Assembly (NCBI GenBank): GCA_002385675.1
Contig: DGDY01000177.1
Coordinates: forward strand, 1-11,816
Direction of reading: 5' to 3'
DNA from: Anaerolineales bacterium UBA3940
GTDB lineage: Bacteria; Chloroflexota; Anaerolineae; Aggregatilineales; UBA3940
Length of the DNA stretch: 11,816 nucleotides
The notes under the pieces were generated by a model. That model ran no database searches and had not been told where the DNA came from. It was given only the letters and a program-made list of their open reading frames with translations. Of the stretch, positions 1 through 6,324 are shown in pieces (within the stretch, counting starts at the first letter, position 1; each line of letters opens with the position of its first letter). The translations under genes and the position numbers were made by a program.

Positions 1-2095
1 GCGCCGCCAGCCGCGCCGCCAGCCCTTCGAGGCGCACGGCCTTGTCGTAGTACGAGCCAAGATCCTCCTGGAAGATCAGCGATTGCAGTTCGGGCAGGTA
101 ATCGGCCAGAGGCCGCTTGCGATCCTCGTTGAAGAAGTAGCGTGCATCCGCGAACCGGGCGCGGATCACGTGCTCGTTGCCCTCCCGCACCAGGTCGAGA
201 TGCTCGTCGTCGCCATTGCGCACCGCAATGAAGTACGGCAGCAGGCGGCCATCCCCATCCACAACGGCGAAGTAGCGCTGATGCTTCTTCATGACAGTCG
301 TCAGCACGACATCGGGCAGCTCAAGATACTCCTCGGAGAACGAGCCGATGAGCGCCGTCGGCTGCTCGACGAGGTTGGTGACCTCCTCCAGCAGTTCGGG
401 GTCGTCCAGCACGTAGCCGCCCACGCTCGCCGCAAGCGCCTCGACCTGCTCGCGGATCGCCTCGCGCCGCGCCTCCCGGTCGACGATCACGCCCATGGCT
501 TCAAGGCGACTGAAGTAGTCATCCGGGCTGCTGATCTCCACCTCCGGCGAGCGGAGCGGGCGCGGACCGCGCGTCACCCGGCCCGAGGCCACACCCGCGT
601 ACTGGAAGGGCACGACCTCGCCGCCGAGCAGCGCCACGTACCAGCGGATCGGGCGCGAGAAGGCGACGCCGGTCGCGTTCCAGCGCATCGAGCGGTCGAA
701 GTGCAGGCCCGCCACCAGCCGGGGCAGCAGCCCGGCAAGCACCTCGGCGGCGGGGCGGCCTTCCTCGCGCACAATCGCCACCACGTACTCGCCGCCGTTG
801 ATCTCACGACGCTCCAGGTCCTCTACGGCGATGCCCAGCCCCCGCGCGAAGCCCTCCGCCGCGCGGGTCGGGTTGCCGTCGGCGTCGTACGCGGCCTTGA
901 CGGGCGGGCCGCGACGCACGATCTCCTCGGCACGCTGGCTCGGCGCCAGCCCATCGACCAGCACAACCAGCCGGCGCGGCGTGCCCGTCACGCGGATCGA
1001 CTCATAGGCCAGCCGGGCCTCGTCCAGCAGCGCCGGGACGCTCTGCTCAAGCTGCGCGATAGCCGCGTCGAGGTCGGCGGCGGGCAACTCCTCCGTGCCG
1101 ATCTCCAGCAGGAAGGGCGCAGGCTCCGTCGGGTACGCGCCCACTGCGGGCGGCGGCAGTTCCGGCTGCGGGACGCTGACCGTGCCCGTCTCCGGGTCTA
1201 CCTGCCAGCCATCGGGCAGCCAGGGGTACTCCATGCGCGCGCGCTGTTCGACATACGCCCCCGCCACCTGCGAGGCGAGGCGCTGCATCCGCCGGAAGTA
1301 CTCGGCACGCTCCACCACGCCGATCGCGCCGCGCGTGTCGAGCACGTTGAACAGGTGCGAGCACTTGAGCAGGTAGTCATGCGCGGGGAGCACCAGTGGC
1401 GGATCCTGTGCCAGCGCGCGCTGCGCCTCGCGCTCGTAGGTGTTGTAGACCTCGCGCAGACGGTCTACGTCCGCCACCTCAAAGTAGTAGCGGCAGTGCT
1501 CGATCTCGGACTGAAGCAGCAGGTCGCCATACCGCCAGCCCTCGCCCCACCGGATGTCCCACACCGCATCGACGCCCTGCAGCGCCAGCACGATACGCTC
1601 CAGCCCGTAGGTGATCTCGACGGAGATGGGCATCAGCGTTTGGCCGCCGGCCTGCTGGAAGTACGTGAACTGCGTGATCTCCTGCCCGTCGAGCCAGACC
1701 TCCCAGCCGAGGCCCCACGCGCCGAGCGCGGGCGACTCCCAGTTGTCCTCGACAAAGCGGATGTCGTGCTCGCGCCGGTCGATGCCCAGTGCCTCCAGCG
1801 ATTGCAGGTACAGTTCCTGCGGGTTGCCGGGGTCGGGCTTGAGGATGACCTGAAACTGGTAATGCTGCTGCATGCGGTTGGGGTTGTCGCCGTAGCGCCC
1901 ATCATCCGGGCGGATGGACGGCTCAACATAGGCCACGCGCCACGGCTCCGGGCCGAGCACGCGCAACGCGGTGGCGGGGTTCAGCGTGCCCGCGCCGACC
2001 TGCACGTTGTAGGGCTGCCAGATCACGCAGCCCTGCGCAGACCAGAACTGCTGCAACCGCATGATGACTTCTTGCAGAGATAGAGGCTCGCTCAC
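1..2095 (-). CDS. glyS: Glycyl-tRNA synthetase, fused alpha-beta chain (partial, C-terminus off the left edge)
   Basis: Class II aminoacyl-tRNA synthetase that charges tRNA-Gly with glycine in the cytoplasm. About 698 residues lie in the window and the frame stays open to the edge. Residues 1 to about 300 are the catalytic alpha part: GCVIWQPYN at 22-30, GAGTLNPAT at 34-42, the motif 2 region [15 protein letters not shown] at 60-74, [20 protein letters not shown] at 115-134 and the motif 3 region EITYGLERI at 160-168. From residue 328 the beta part begins with [12 protein letters not shown], which in many bacteria is the start of a separate GlyS protein. A linker of roughly 25 residues, rich in Pro, joins the two. 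A fused chain is normally about 1000 residues, so roughly 300 are missing. The GTG at 2095-2093 is chosen because a perfect GGAGGT lies 9 nt upstream; the next in-frame ATG (M12) has no such site. Known from the family: fused GlyRS occurs in Chlamydiae and several other phyla. Confidence 0.96.
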   Translation of the reverse strand, partial: MSEPLSLQEVIMRLQQFWSAQGCVIWQPYNVQVGAGTLNPATALRVLGPEPWRVAYVEPSIRPDDGRYGDNPNRMQQHYQFQVILKPDPGNPQELYLQSLEALGIDRREHDIRFVEDNWESPALGAWGLGWEVWLDGQEITQFTYFQQAGGQTLMPISVEITYGLERIVLALQGVDAVWDIRWGEGWRYGDLLLQSEIEHCRYYFEVADVDRLREVYNTYEREAQRALAQDPPLVLPAHDYLLKCSHLFNVLDTRGAIGVVERAEYFRRMQRLASQVAGAYVEQRARMEYPWLPDGWQVDPETGTVSVPQPELPPPAVGAYPTEPAPFLLEIGTEELPAADLDAAIAQLEQSVPALLDEARLAYESIRVTGTPRRLVVLVDGLAPSQRAEEIVRRGPPVKAAYDADGNPTRAAEGFARGLGIAVEDLERREINGGEYVVAIVREEGRPAAEVLAGLLPRLVAGLHFDRSMRWNATGVAFSRPIRWYVALLGGEVVPFQYAGVASGRVTRGPRPLRSPEVEISSPDDYFSRLEAMGVIVDREARREAIREQVEALAASVGGYVLDDPELLEEVTNLVEQPTALIGSFSEEYLELPDVVLTTVMKKHQRYFAVVDGDGRLLPYFIAVRNGDDEHLDLVREGNEHVIRARFADARYFFNEDRKRPLADYLPELQSLIFQEDLGSYYDKAVRLEGLAARLAA

Positions 2096-2104
2096 TATCA
2101 AATC

Positions 2105-2110
2105 ACCTCC
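2105..2110 (-). promoter_or_regulatory. Strong ribosome binding site of glyS that fixes the GTG start
   Basis: Read on the minus strand, GGAGGT (continuing GGAGGTGAT) sits 9 nt before the GTG at 2095. It matches the anti-Shine-Dalgarno sequence almost completely and is the main reason for preferring GTG over the ATG 11 codons downstream. Confidence 0.8.
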
Positions 2111-2206
2111 GACGGGCGATGGATCAGATTTCGTTGTCCGGGGGCAGACGCCTCCCGGCACGCAGCCGGGCGCGCCCGTATCGTCGCCTTCGAGTTTAAC
2201 GCGGAA

Positions 2207-2234
2207 ATTCTAACATGGCAGGGAAGCCGGGCAA
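2207..2234 (-). promoter_or_regulatory. Candidate glyS promoter
   Basis: On the minus strand TTGCCC (2234-2229), a 16-nt spacer and TAGAAT (2212-2207) resemble a sigma-70 type -35/-10 pair, with 4/6 and 5/6 matches. The start site would be near 2200, giving a leader of about 105 nt. The -35 element lies inside the perfect palindrome at 2226-2247. The leader contains a small hairpin at 2154-2170 (arms CCCGGC/GCCGGG). I see no T-box antiterminator consensus in it. Confidence 0.4.
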
Positions 2235-2247
2235 TAAATTGCCCGGC
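2226..2247. repeat. Perfect 10-bp palindrome, AT centre
   Basis: Arms GCCGGGCAAT and ATTGCCCGGC are separated by AA. It overlaps the predicted -35 of glyS, so a hairpin or a bound protein here could affect glyS. It resembles the palindrome at 2366-2389 (GC-rich outer arm, AT-rich centre), suggesting that the two belong to one family. Confidence 0.75.
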
Positions 2248-2252
2248 TATAA

Positions 2253-2267
2253 GGCGGCTGCGCCGCC
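2253..2267. repeat. GC-only 6-bp hairpin, repeated downstream
   Basis: GGCGGC-TGC-GCCGCC. A 14-nt copy of the same word appears at 2616-2629 in the same orientation, so this is a module reused within the intergenic region. Confidence 0.65.
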
Positions 2268-2270
2268 GCG

Positions 2271-2290
2271 AAGTCCCCTATCGGGGACTT
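2271..2290. repeat. Perfect 8-bp hairpin with TATC loop
   Basis: Arms AAGTCCCC and GGGGACTT flank the tetraloop TATC. It lies 3 bp from the preceding hairpin, so the two stems could stack in a transcript. Confidence 0.7.
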
Positions 2291-2365
2291 GTTTATGTTC
2301 GGAGCATCGCCTCAGAGGGCAAGAGTCCCGCAGGGACCTGGCGGGATAGCAAAGCCATCCCTTTT

Positions 2366-2389
2366 AGCCGGGGAATCAATTCCCCGGCT
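2366..2389. repeat. Perfect 11-bp palindrome with 2-nt centre
   Basis: Arms AGCCGGGGAAT and ATTCCCCGGCT are separated by CA. Together with the palindrome at 2226-2247 it brackets a block of about 165 bp (2226-2389) that contains four smaller hairpins. The block may be one composite mobile repeat. Confidence 0.75.
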
Positions 2390-2429
2390 ACCCTCACCCC
2401 GGGTGAGCCACCTGCGGCGCCTCGCCCTG

Positions 2430-2470
2430 CCCCTCTCCCGGGCGGCCACTATCGTGGCCTGGGAGAGGGG
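2430..2470. repeat. Two-tier hairpin with polypyrimidine/polypurine arms
   Basis: Outer arms CCCCTCTCCC (2430-2439) and GGGAGAGGGG (2461-2470) enclose an inner stem GGCCAC (2444-2449) / GTGGCC (2454-2459) with loop TATC. Outside it, CCCTCACCCC (2391-2400) can pair with GGGGTGAGGG (2475-2484), so the whole 2391-2484 stretch may fold as one long imperfect stem. A related element is at 2710-2751. Confidence 0.7.
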
Positions 2471-2517
2471 GCCAGGGGTGAGGGTTGTAACCCGCCACGG
2501 ATGCAGGGATAACGTAT

Positions 2518-2546
2518 GTAGGGGCGGGTCTGAGACCCGCCCCTAC
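2518..2546. repeat. Perfect 14-bp inverted repeat
   Basis: Arms GTAGGGGCGGGTCT and AGACCCGCCCCTAC are separated by a single G. This is the longest perfect palindrome in the window. No T-run follows on either strand, so a simple intrinsic terminator is unlikely. It looks like a dispersed palindromic repeat; similar GTAGGGGC...GCCCCTAC words are, from memory, common in several bacterial phyla. Confidence 0.8.
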
Positions 2547-2598
2547 CAAAGACGGTCCATAGCGTGAGGATAGCCGAGCATAAATCGTCCGGCGACGT

Positions 2599-2645
2599 GA
2601 TAGCCTCGCTATCCGGGCGGCTGCGCCGCTCGCGGAGCGAGCGGC
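2599..2645. repeat. Pair of adjacent perfect hairpins
   Basis: The first hairpin is GATAGC-CTC-GCTATC at 2599-2613. The second has arms GCCGCTCGC (2625-2633) and GCGAGCGGC (2637-2645) with loop GGA. Between and partly overlapping them is the second copy of GGCGGCTGCGCCGC (2616-2629), which could compete for pairing with the second hairpin. Confidence 0.65.
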
Positions 2646-2709
2646 GACGAAAGGGGTCCAGGGTAGGCAATCATAGCCAGCCGGAGGCATTGATTCCTCG
2701 GCGCATCTT

Positions 2710-2751
2710 CCCCCTCTCCCAGCGACCAACGGGAGCGTCCAAGAGAGGGGG
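2710..2751. repeat. Second polypyrimidine/polypurine hairpin
   Basis: Arms CCCCCTCTC (2710-2718) and GAGAGGGGG (2743-2751) enclose a 24-nt loop. It is a relative of the element at 2430-2470, sharing the CCCCTCTCCC word, but with a different loop. Confidence 0.6.
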
Positions 2752-2780
2752 CAGGGGGTAAGGGAAGGCGAGGGACAGAA

Positions 2781-2810
2781 TTGCTCCCCCGCCACGCCCG
2801 GTGCTATCAT
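2781..2810 (+). promoter_or_regulatory. Candidate promoter of the enoyl-CoA hydratase gene
   Basis: TTGCTC (2781-2786), an 18-nt spacer and TATCAT (2805-2810), with a TGC extended -10 directly before it. The start site would be near 2817, leaving a leader of about 70 nt before the ATG at 2887. It is the best sigma-70-like match upstream of the gene. Confidence 0.4.
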
Positions 2811-2886
2811 GAGAGTACCCATCACGCCCGCCACGCTTCCCCGGCGGGCCGGGCGCGCTGATTTTGCCACAGCCAGAGGAGCAGAC

Positions 2887-3660
2887 ATGGAGTACAGGAC
2901 GATTCTCACCGGGGTGCATGACCGGGTTGGCCTGATCCGCCTGAACCGCCCTGAGGCGCTAAACGCGCTCAACGGTGAGCTGATGCGCGAGCTGGTCGCG
3001 GCGCTGCGCGCGTTCGACGACGACCCCGACATCGGCGCGATGGTCATCACCGGCAGCGACCGCGCCTTCGCCGCCGGAGCGGACATCAAGGAGATGGCGA
3101 GCCGCACCGCTGTGGAGATGCTGCACAGCGACATGATCGGCACATGGGACGCCGTCGCCTCGATGAAGAAGCCGGTCATTGCGGCGGTATCGGGCTATGC
3201 ACTCGGCGGCGGCGCTGAATTGGCCCTCATGTGCGACATGATCGTTGCCAGCGAGACGGCGGTGTTCGGCCAGCCGGAGATCAACCTCGGCGTGATACCG
3301 GGCGCAGGGGGCACGCAGCGCCTCGCGCGGACGGTCGGCAAGGCGCTCGCGATGGAAATGGTGCTCAACGACCGCCGCCTGAGCGCCGAGGAAGCCCTGC
3401 AGCGCGGGCTGGTCAACTACGTCTACCCGGTGGAGACGTATCTTGACGAGGCGCTGCGGCTGGCCAACGAGATCGCCGCCCGCGCGCCGGTCGCCGTGCG
3501 GCTGGCGAAGGAGGCGGTCAACAAGGCGTTTGAACTGCCGCTTGCAGAGGGGTTGGCCTTCGAGCGGCGCAATTTCTACTTCCTGTTTGCCACCAGCGAC
3601 CAGAAAGAGGGGATGGACGCCTTCATCGGCAAGCGGAAGCCAGAGTGGAAGGGCGAGTAG
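2887..3660 (+). CDS. Enoyl-CoA hydratase (crotonase family)
   Basis: Cytoplasmic hydratase adding water across the 2,3 double bond of enoyl-CoA in fatty acid or related acyl-CoA breakdown. The 257-residue protein is the usual length for a single-domain crotonase. Visible landmarks: RLNRPEALNAL at 18-28; FAAGADIKEM at 61-70, with A65 expected in the oxyanion hole; GYALGGGAELALMCD at 103-117, with G108 (oxyanion hole) and catalytic E111; and GQPEINLGVIPGAGGTQRL at 128-146, with catalytic E131. Both glutamates are present, which favours a true hydratase over an isomerase or a dead homologue. The C-terminal A.KEAVNKAFE and SDQKEGMDAFIGKRKPEW are also typical. The ATG at 2887 is chosen for AGAGGAG 6 nt upstream and because the family starts here; an in-frame upstream extension to 2809 would cross the promoter. 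The physiological substrate cannot be read from the context; no other beta-oxidation gene is in the window. Confidence 0.93.
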   Translation: MEYRTILTGVHDRVGLIRLNRPEALNALNGELMRELVAALRAFDDDPDIGAMVITGSDRAFAAGADIKEMASRTAVEMLHSDMIGTWDAVASMKKPVIAAVSGYALGGGAELALMCDMIVASETAVFGQPEINLGVIPGAGGTQRLARTVGKALAMEMVLNDRRLSAEEALQRGLVNYVYPVETYLDEALRLANEIAARAPVAVRLAKEAVNKAFELPLAEGLAFERRNFYFLFATSDQKEGMDAFIGKRKPEWKGE

Positions 3661-3677
3661 CGCCCAGGGTAGTGGAC

Positions 3678-4484
3678 ATGCCGCGCACGCTGACCGCAGC
3701 GAGCATCCAGCAGCAACTGGCAGACGGGCTAGGGGTGCACCCGGGGCTGAGTGTGATCGCGCACGTCAGCCTGGAGGCGCTCGGCCCCGTCGAGGGCGGC
3801 GCGGAGGCCGTCGCGGCAGCGATCACGGCGGCGGCGGGTACGGTCGTGATGCCTGCCTTCACCTACCAGACGCAGGTCATCCCGCAGACCGGTCCGCCGA
3901 ACAACGCACTTGTCTACGGCAGCGGTGACACGCTCAACGGGCGGGCGGACATCTTCCGCGCCGATCTGCCCGTCCACCCGGACTGTGGCTCGGTGGCGGA
4001 GACGTTGCGCCGTCACCCCGCGACGCTGCGCAGCCTGCACCCGATCCTCTCCTTCGTGGCGCAGGGGCCGCAGGCCCGCAGCGTGCTCGCCTCGCAGACG
4101 AGCCACAACCCGCTCGGCCCGATCGCCTGGCTGGAGGCCCACGATGGCGCCGTGCTGCTCATGGGCCTCGACCAGCGGCACAACTTCTCGCTGCACCTCG
4201 CGGAGCAGCGGGCCGGGCGGCGGACCTTCACGCGGTGGGCGCTGACGGTCGACGCCATCGAGGAGCTTCACGGCATCCCCGGCTGCATGGAGGGCTTCAA
4301 CGCCGTCTGGCCTGAACTTATGCCGTTCACGACGGTGGCACAGATCGGCATGGCGCGCTGCGAGTTGATCCCGCTCAGGCTGCTGCTGGCGTATGTGGAA
4401 GAGCGGCTGTGCGCCGACCCGAACTTTATGCTGTGCGACAAACCCGGCTGCCTGAGCTGCCGGGCGCGGGAGGTGTGGAGGTAG
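3678..4484 (+). CDS. AAC(3)/YokD-family N-acetyltransferase
   Basis: Predicted acetyl-CoA-dependent acetyltransferase of the Antibiotic_NAT family, whose founding members acetylate the 3-amino group of aminoglycosides; many genomic homologues have unknown substrates. The 268-residue length fits. Family landmarks: LSVIAHVSLEALG at 24-36 (usually HSSL, here HVSL), VVMPAFTYQ at 56-64, SVAETLRRHP at 105-114 followed by RSLHPILSFVAQGP (118-131), and NPLGPIAWLEAHDGAVLLMG at 144-163 leading into SLHLAEQ at 171-177. The C-terminus has a Cys cluster (C253, C258, C261). The gene begins 17 bp after the enoyl-CoA hydratase stop on the same strand, so the two are probably cotranscribed. ATG 3678 has AGGG 8 nt upstream; ATG 3645, overlapping the upstream gene, is an alternative. 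Antibiotic resistance should not be assumed: the gene sits in ordinary chromosomal context with no mobile elements. Confidence 0.82.
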   Translation: MPRTLTAASIQQQLADGLGVHPGLSVIAHVSLEALGPVEGGAEAVAAAITAAAGTVVMPAFTYQTQVIPQTGPPNNALVYGSGDTLNGRADIFRADLPVHPDCGSVAETLRRHPATLRSLHPILSFVAQGPQARSVLASQTSHNPLGPIAWLEAHDGAVLLMGLDQRHNFSLHLAEQRAGRRTFTRWALTVDAIEELHGIPGCMEGFNAVWPELMPFTTVAQIGMARCELIPLRLLLAYVEERLCADPNFMLCDKPGCLSCRAREVWR

Positions 4485-4487
4485 GCG

Positions 4488-4853
4488 CTACGGCGCACCG
4501 CGCAGCAGCCAGATCACCCGGTCGTACGAGAGGCCGTAGTGAGCGAGGACGATCACGCCGAAGATGATCGCCAGCGTGCGCGGGCCGGCGGCGGCGAGCA
4601 GCATAACCGCCCCGGCGAAGAAGACGGTCTCCAACAGCAGGCGCACGATGCCGGGCACGGCCACCGGCGCTTCGGCGGGGTCGCCGGGCACGCGGAACGT
4701 GCCCCACGCCGCTGCCGCCACAACCGGCAGGCCGATGGCCCACAGGAAGCGGCCCGCACCCTCGTGCTGGGTCCAGCCCCAGTAACCATAGGCAACGAGC
4801 GCGGCGATCTCCAGCAGGAAGCGCAGCGCCAGATTGGCGGGTGCGTTGCTCAT
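4488..4853 (-). CDS. YrdB/DUF2568-family small membrane protein
   Basis: A 121-residue integral membrane protein of unknown function. Four hydrophobic segments are visible, near residues 8-27, 35-53, 68-88 and 92-108. Family-like words are LALRFLLEIAALVAYGYWGW at 8-27, WGTFRVPGDP at 50-59, RLLLET at 71-76 and HYGLSYDRVIWLL at 105-117. The ATG at 4853 is preferred over a TTG 11 codons upstream because family members begin just before the first membrane helix and a GGAG lies 11 nt upstream. Its stop codon is 3 bp from that of the convergent acetyltransferase gene. It lies downstream of sbcD on the same strand after a 117-bp gap and could be the tail of that transcript. Confidence 0.8.
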   Translation of the reverse strand: MSNAPANLALRFLLEIAALVAYGYWGWTQHEGAGRFLWAIGLPVVAAAAWGTFRVPGDPAEAPVAVPGIVRLLLETVFFAGAVMLLAAAGPRTLAIIFGVIVLAHYGLSYDRVIWLLRGAP

Positions 4854-4933
4854 CGGGATGTCGTCTCCGTGCAGTGAAAGACTCAACAGGGCGGGTTCTT
4901 GCTTCTCCTCACCCCGTGCGGCAAAGCCATGCC

Positions 4934-4961
4934 ACCCCTCTCTGCACCGGGGATGAGGGGT
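4934..4961. repeat. Inverted repeat downstream of sbcD
   Basis: Arms ACCCCTC (4934-4940) and GAGGGGT (4955-4961) enclose a 14-nt loop, starting 9 bp past the sbcD stop. No T-run follows, so it is at best a weak or factor-assisted terminator or a processing hairpin between sbcD and the DUF2568 gene. Its C/T-rich composition recalls the repeats at 2430 and 2710. The rest of the 4854-4970 gap shows nothing else I can name. Confidence 0.35.
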
Positions 4962-4970
4962 CGCCCTTCC

Positions 4971-6203
4971 CTACCCCTCCCAGCCGTCGCCGGAGAAGAT
5001 ATGCTCGGCGGCCTGCTTGAGCTTTTCGATGCGCTCAGACGTGACCTCTTTGGCCCGCAGATAGCGCTCCAGCAGCTCCATCTCTGTCAGGCCCTCGGGC
5101 CGCTCGACGCCCAGCCGCGCCCGCACCGGATAATCGACATCGTGCATGATGGCGGCGATGTGGCTGGCCCCTTCCAGCGCGGCGGCAATTTCGCGGTCGC
5201 GGATCTTCTGGTCGTTCTCCGGGCTGGTCGTGATGATCACCCGCACGACGGCATCGGTTACGTCATGGCGGGCGCACTCGCGAAGAATGATGGGCATCGG
5301 GTCATCCTGGCCGCGCACGTCCACGCGGATCGTCAGGAAGGGCCGCGCGTTAAGCTCGACAAATTTGTAGGTGGTCGCGCCGCGCGCCACCTCCGCCCAG
5401 CAGAAGCCCTTGGGCGCACCCTCCTCGCCGAAATCGATGCGCTCGATGCTGCCGCTGTACACGATGGGCGGGTAGCTGCCTTTGTTCAGGTCCTGATGGT
5501 AGTGGATATGCCCCAGCGCCACGTAATCCCACACCGGGTCAAGCAGTGCGCTCTTCATCACCATCACGTCGCGCCCCAACATCACGTCGCGCTCGGTGCC
5601 GAGCTTCGCGCCGGACACGCTGAAATGCCCCGTCAGCACGGCGGGGATATCCGGGTCGATCTGCTCAACCAGGTTGCGGATTAACAGGCCGACCTCCTCG
5701 CGCAGCCTCTCGTCGATCTCGCCCAGAGACATGCCGCGTGTATCCGTATCGCCGAGCAGGCGCTGGCGCATCGGGTAGGGGACGGTCGCCACCTGGATCG
5801 GGCCGCGCTTCGTCTCGATATAGTGGACCCTGTCCGTGCGGGCCACGATCACACCCTCTACCTCCAGCGTCTGGAAGATCTCGACCGTCGAGGCCTTCTG
5901 CACCATCGAGGGGATGTCGTGGTTGCCGACGAGCAGCACAACCGGGCACTGCTTGGCCAGACGCTTGATGCGCCGCGCGAACTCGCGCACGTAGGTGGGG
6001 TTCGGCTGGCGGTTCTTGAAGGCGTCCCCGGCGAAGACGGCGAGATCGGCGTCGTGCTCGCAGGCATAATCAACGATCTCATTCATCCGGAGCAGGAAGT
6101 CCATCACACGGGTGCTGATGCCTGTGGATGGGTCGATCTTGCCGTGGTTCTCCATGCCGATGTGAACATCGGCGAAGTGCAGCAGTCGGATCGGTTCAGG
6201 CAC
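4971..6203 (-). CDS. sbcD: SbcD-type DNA double-strand-break nuclease subunit
   Basis: Mre11/SbcD metallophosphoesterase. With the SbcC ATPase it trims hairpins and protein-blocked DNA ends by 3'-5' exonuclease and endonuclease activity. The 410-residue length is normal. Metal-binding motifs in order: FADVHIG (D12, H14), FAGDAF (D60), VGNHD (N94, H95), TGHFSVSG (H193) and GHIHYHQ (H232, H234). All five phosphoesterase motifs are intact. After them come the capping-domain region (about 275-345) and a helical C-terminus (about 370-405) that in this family contacts SbcC. The start is GTG 6203, with a GGGGG stretch about 9 nt upstream; the MPEPIRLLHFADVH opening is the natural N-terminus. No sbcC is in the window: the downstream gene is a DUF2568 protein and the upstream gene, 121 bp away on the same strand, is a DUF3054 protein. 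The SbcC partner must be encoded elsewhere. Confidence 0.93.
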   Translation of the reverse strand: MPEPIRLLHFADVHIGMENHGKIDPSTGISTRVMDFLLRMNEIVDYACEHDADLAVFAGDAFKNRQPNPTYVREFARRIKRLAKQCPVVLLVGNHDIPSMVQKASTVEIFQTLEVEGVIVARTDRVHYIETKRGPIQVATVPYPMRQRLLGDTDTRGMSLGEIDERLREEVGLLIRNLVEQIDPDIPAVLTGHFSVSGAKLGTERDVMLGRDVMVMKSALLDPVWDYVALGHIHYHQDLNKGSYPPIVYSGSIERIDFGEEGAPKGFCWAEVARGATTYKFVELNARPFLTIRVDVRGQDDPMPIILRECARHDVTDAVVRVIITTSPENDQKIRDREIAAALEGASHIAAIMHDVDYPVRARLGVERPEGLTEMELLERYLRAKEVTSERIEKLKQAAEHIFSGDGWEG

Positions 6204-6259
6204 GATAGTTGCCCCCCGTTGTGCTACAAATGTCCGGTTGCTGGCAGAGAGCTTTTGGA

Positions 6260-6292
6260 GCCACAGATGTCACGGATAATACTGTCTGTGGC
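6260..6292. promoter_or_regulatory. Perfect 8-bp inverted repeat in the sbcD upstream region
   Basis: Arms GCCACAGA (6260-6267) and TCTGTGGC (6285-6292) are separated by 17 nt. On the minus strand the centre contains TATTAT (6281-6276), a 5/6 match to a -10 box, but no convincing -35 lies at the right distance. It lies between the DUF3054 stop and the sbcD start. It could be an operator/promoter for sbcD or a 3' hairpin of the DUF3054 message; the lack of a T-run argues against a terminator. Confidence 0.35.
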
Positions 6293-6324
6293 GCATATTC
6301 CGCCTCACCGGCGAACTGTGTACA

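Larger units (their letters stand above)
2220..2765. repeat. Intergenic hairpin mosaic (REP-like cluster of unrelated inverted repeats)
   Basis: Non-coding stretch of about 550 bp between divergent glyS and the enoyl-CoA hydratase gene. It holds about a dozen inverted repeats, mostly perfect and of different sequence, in close succession: 2226-2247, 2253-2267, 2271-2290, 2325-2337, 2343-2361, 2366-2389, 2393-2407, 2430-2470, 2518-2546, 2599-2613, 2625-2645 and 2710-2751. The 14-mer GGCGGCTGCGCCGC occurs twice (2253-2266 and 2616-2629), and polypyrimidine/polypurine CCCCTCTCC hairpins also occur twice. The short open frames that cross it merely read through the palindromes and have no ribosome binding sites or recognisable domains. 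REP/BIME-like elements or non-autonomous transposon debris are the likeliest explanations; part may be transcribed. Confidence 0.75.

Noticed and set aside
83..2083. 666-codon open frame on the plus strand
   Set aside because: It is antisense to the glycyl-tRNA synthetase, whose catalytic motifs are continuous on the minus strand; the plus frame reads as Arg/His/Leu-rich low-information protein typical of GC-rich shadows.
2096..2220. T-box riboswitch in the glyS leader
   Set aside because: Expected because many glycyl-tRNA synthetase genes have one, but no antiterminator consensus (GGGTGG..ACC..G type) or terminator/antiterminator pair is visible.
2289..2567. 92-codon plus-strand frame in the hairpin mosaic
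   Set aside because: Runs through palindromes, no ribosome binding site, composition set by the repeats.
2220..2765. CRISPR array
   Set aside because: The repeats are inverted and differ from each other; there are no regularly spaced direct repeats with unique spacers, and no Cas gene.
2200..2800. tRNA or other known structured RNA gene
   Set aside because: Despite many hairpins, no cloverleaf, CCA end or conserved T-loop word could be found.
2394..3179. 261-codon minus-strand frame across the intergenic repeats and the 5' part of the enoyl-CoA hydratase gene
   Set aside because: Composed of translated hairpins plus the antisense of a well-supported gene; no domain and no ribosome binding site.
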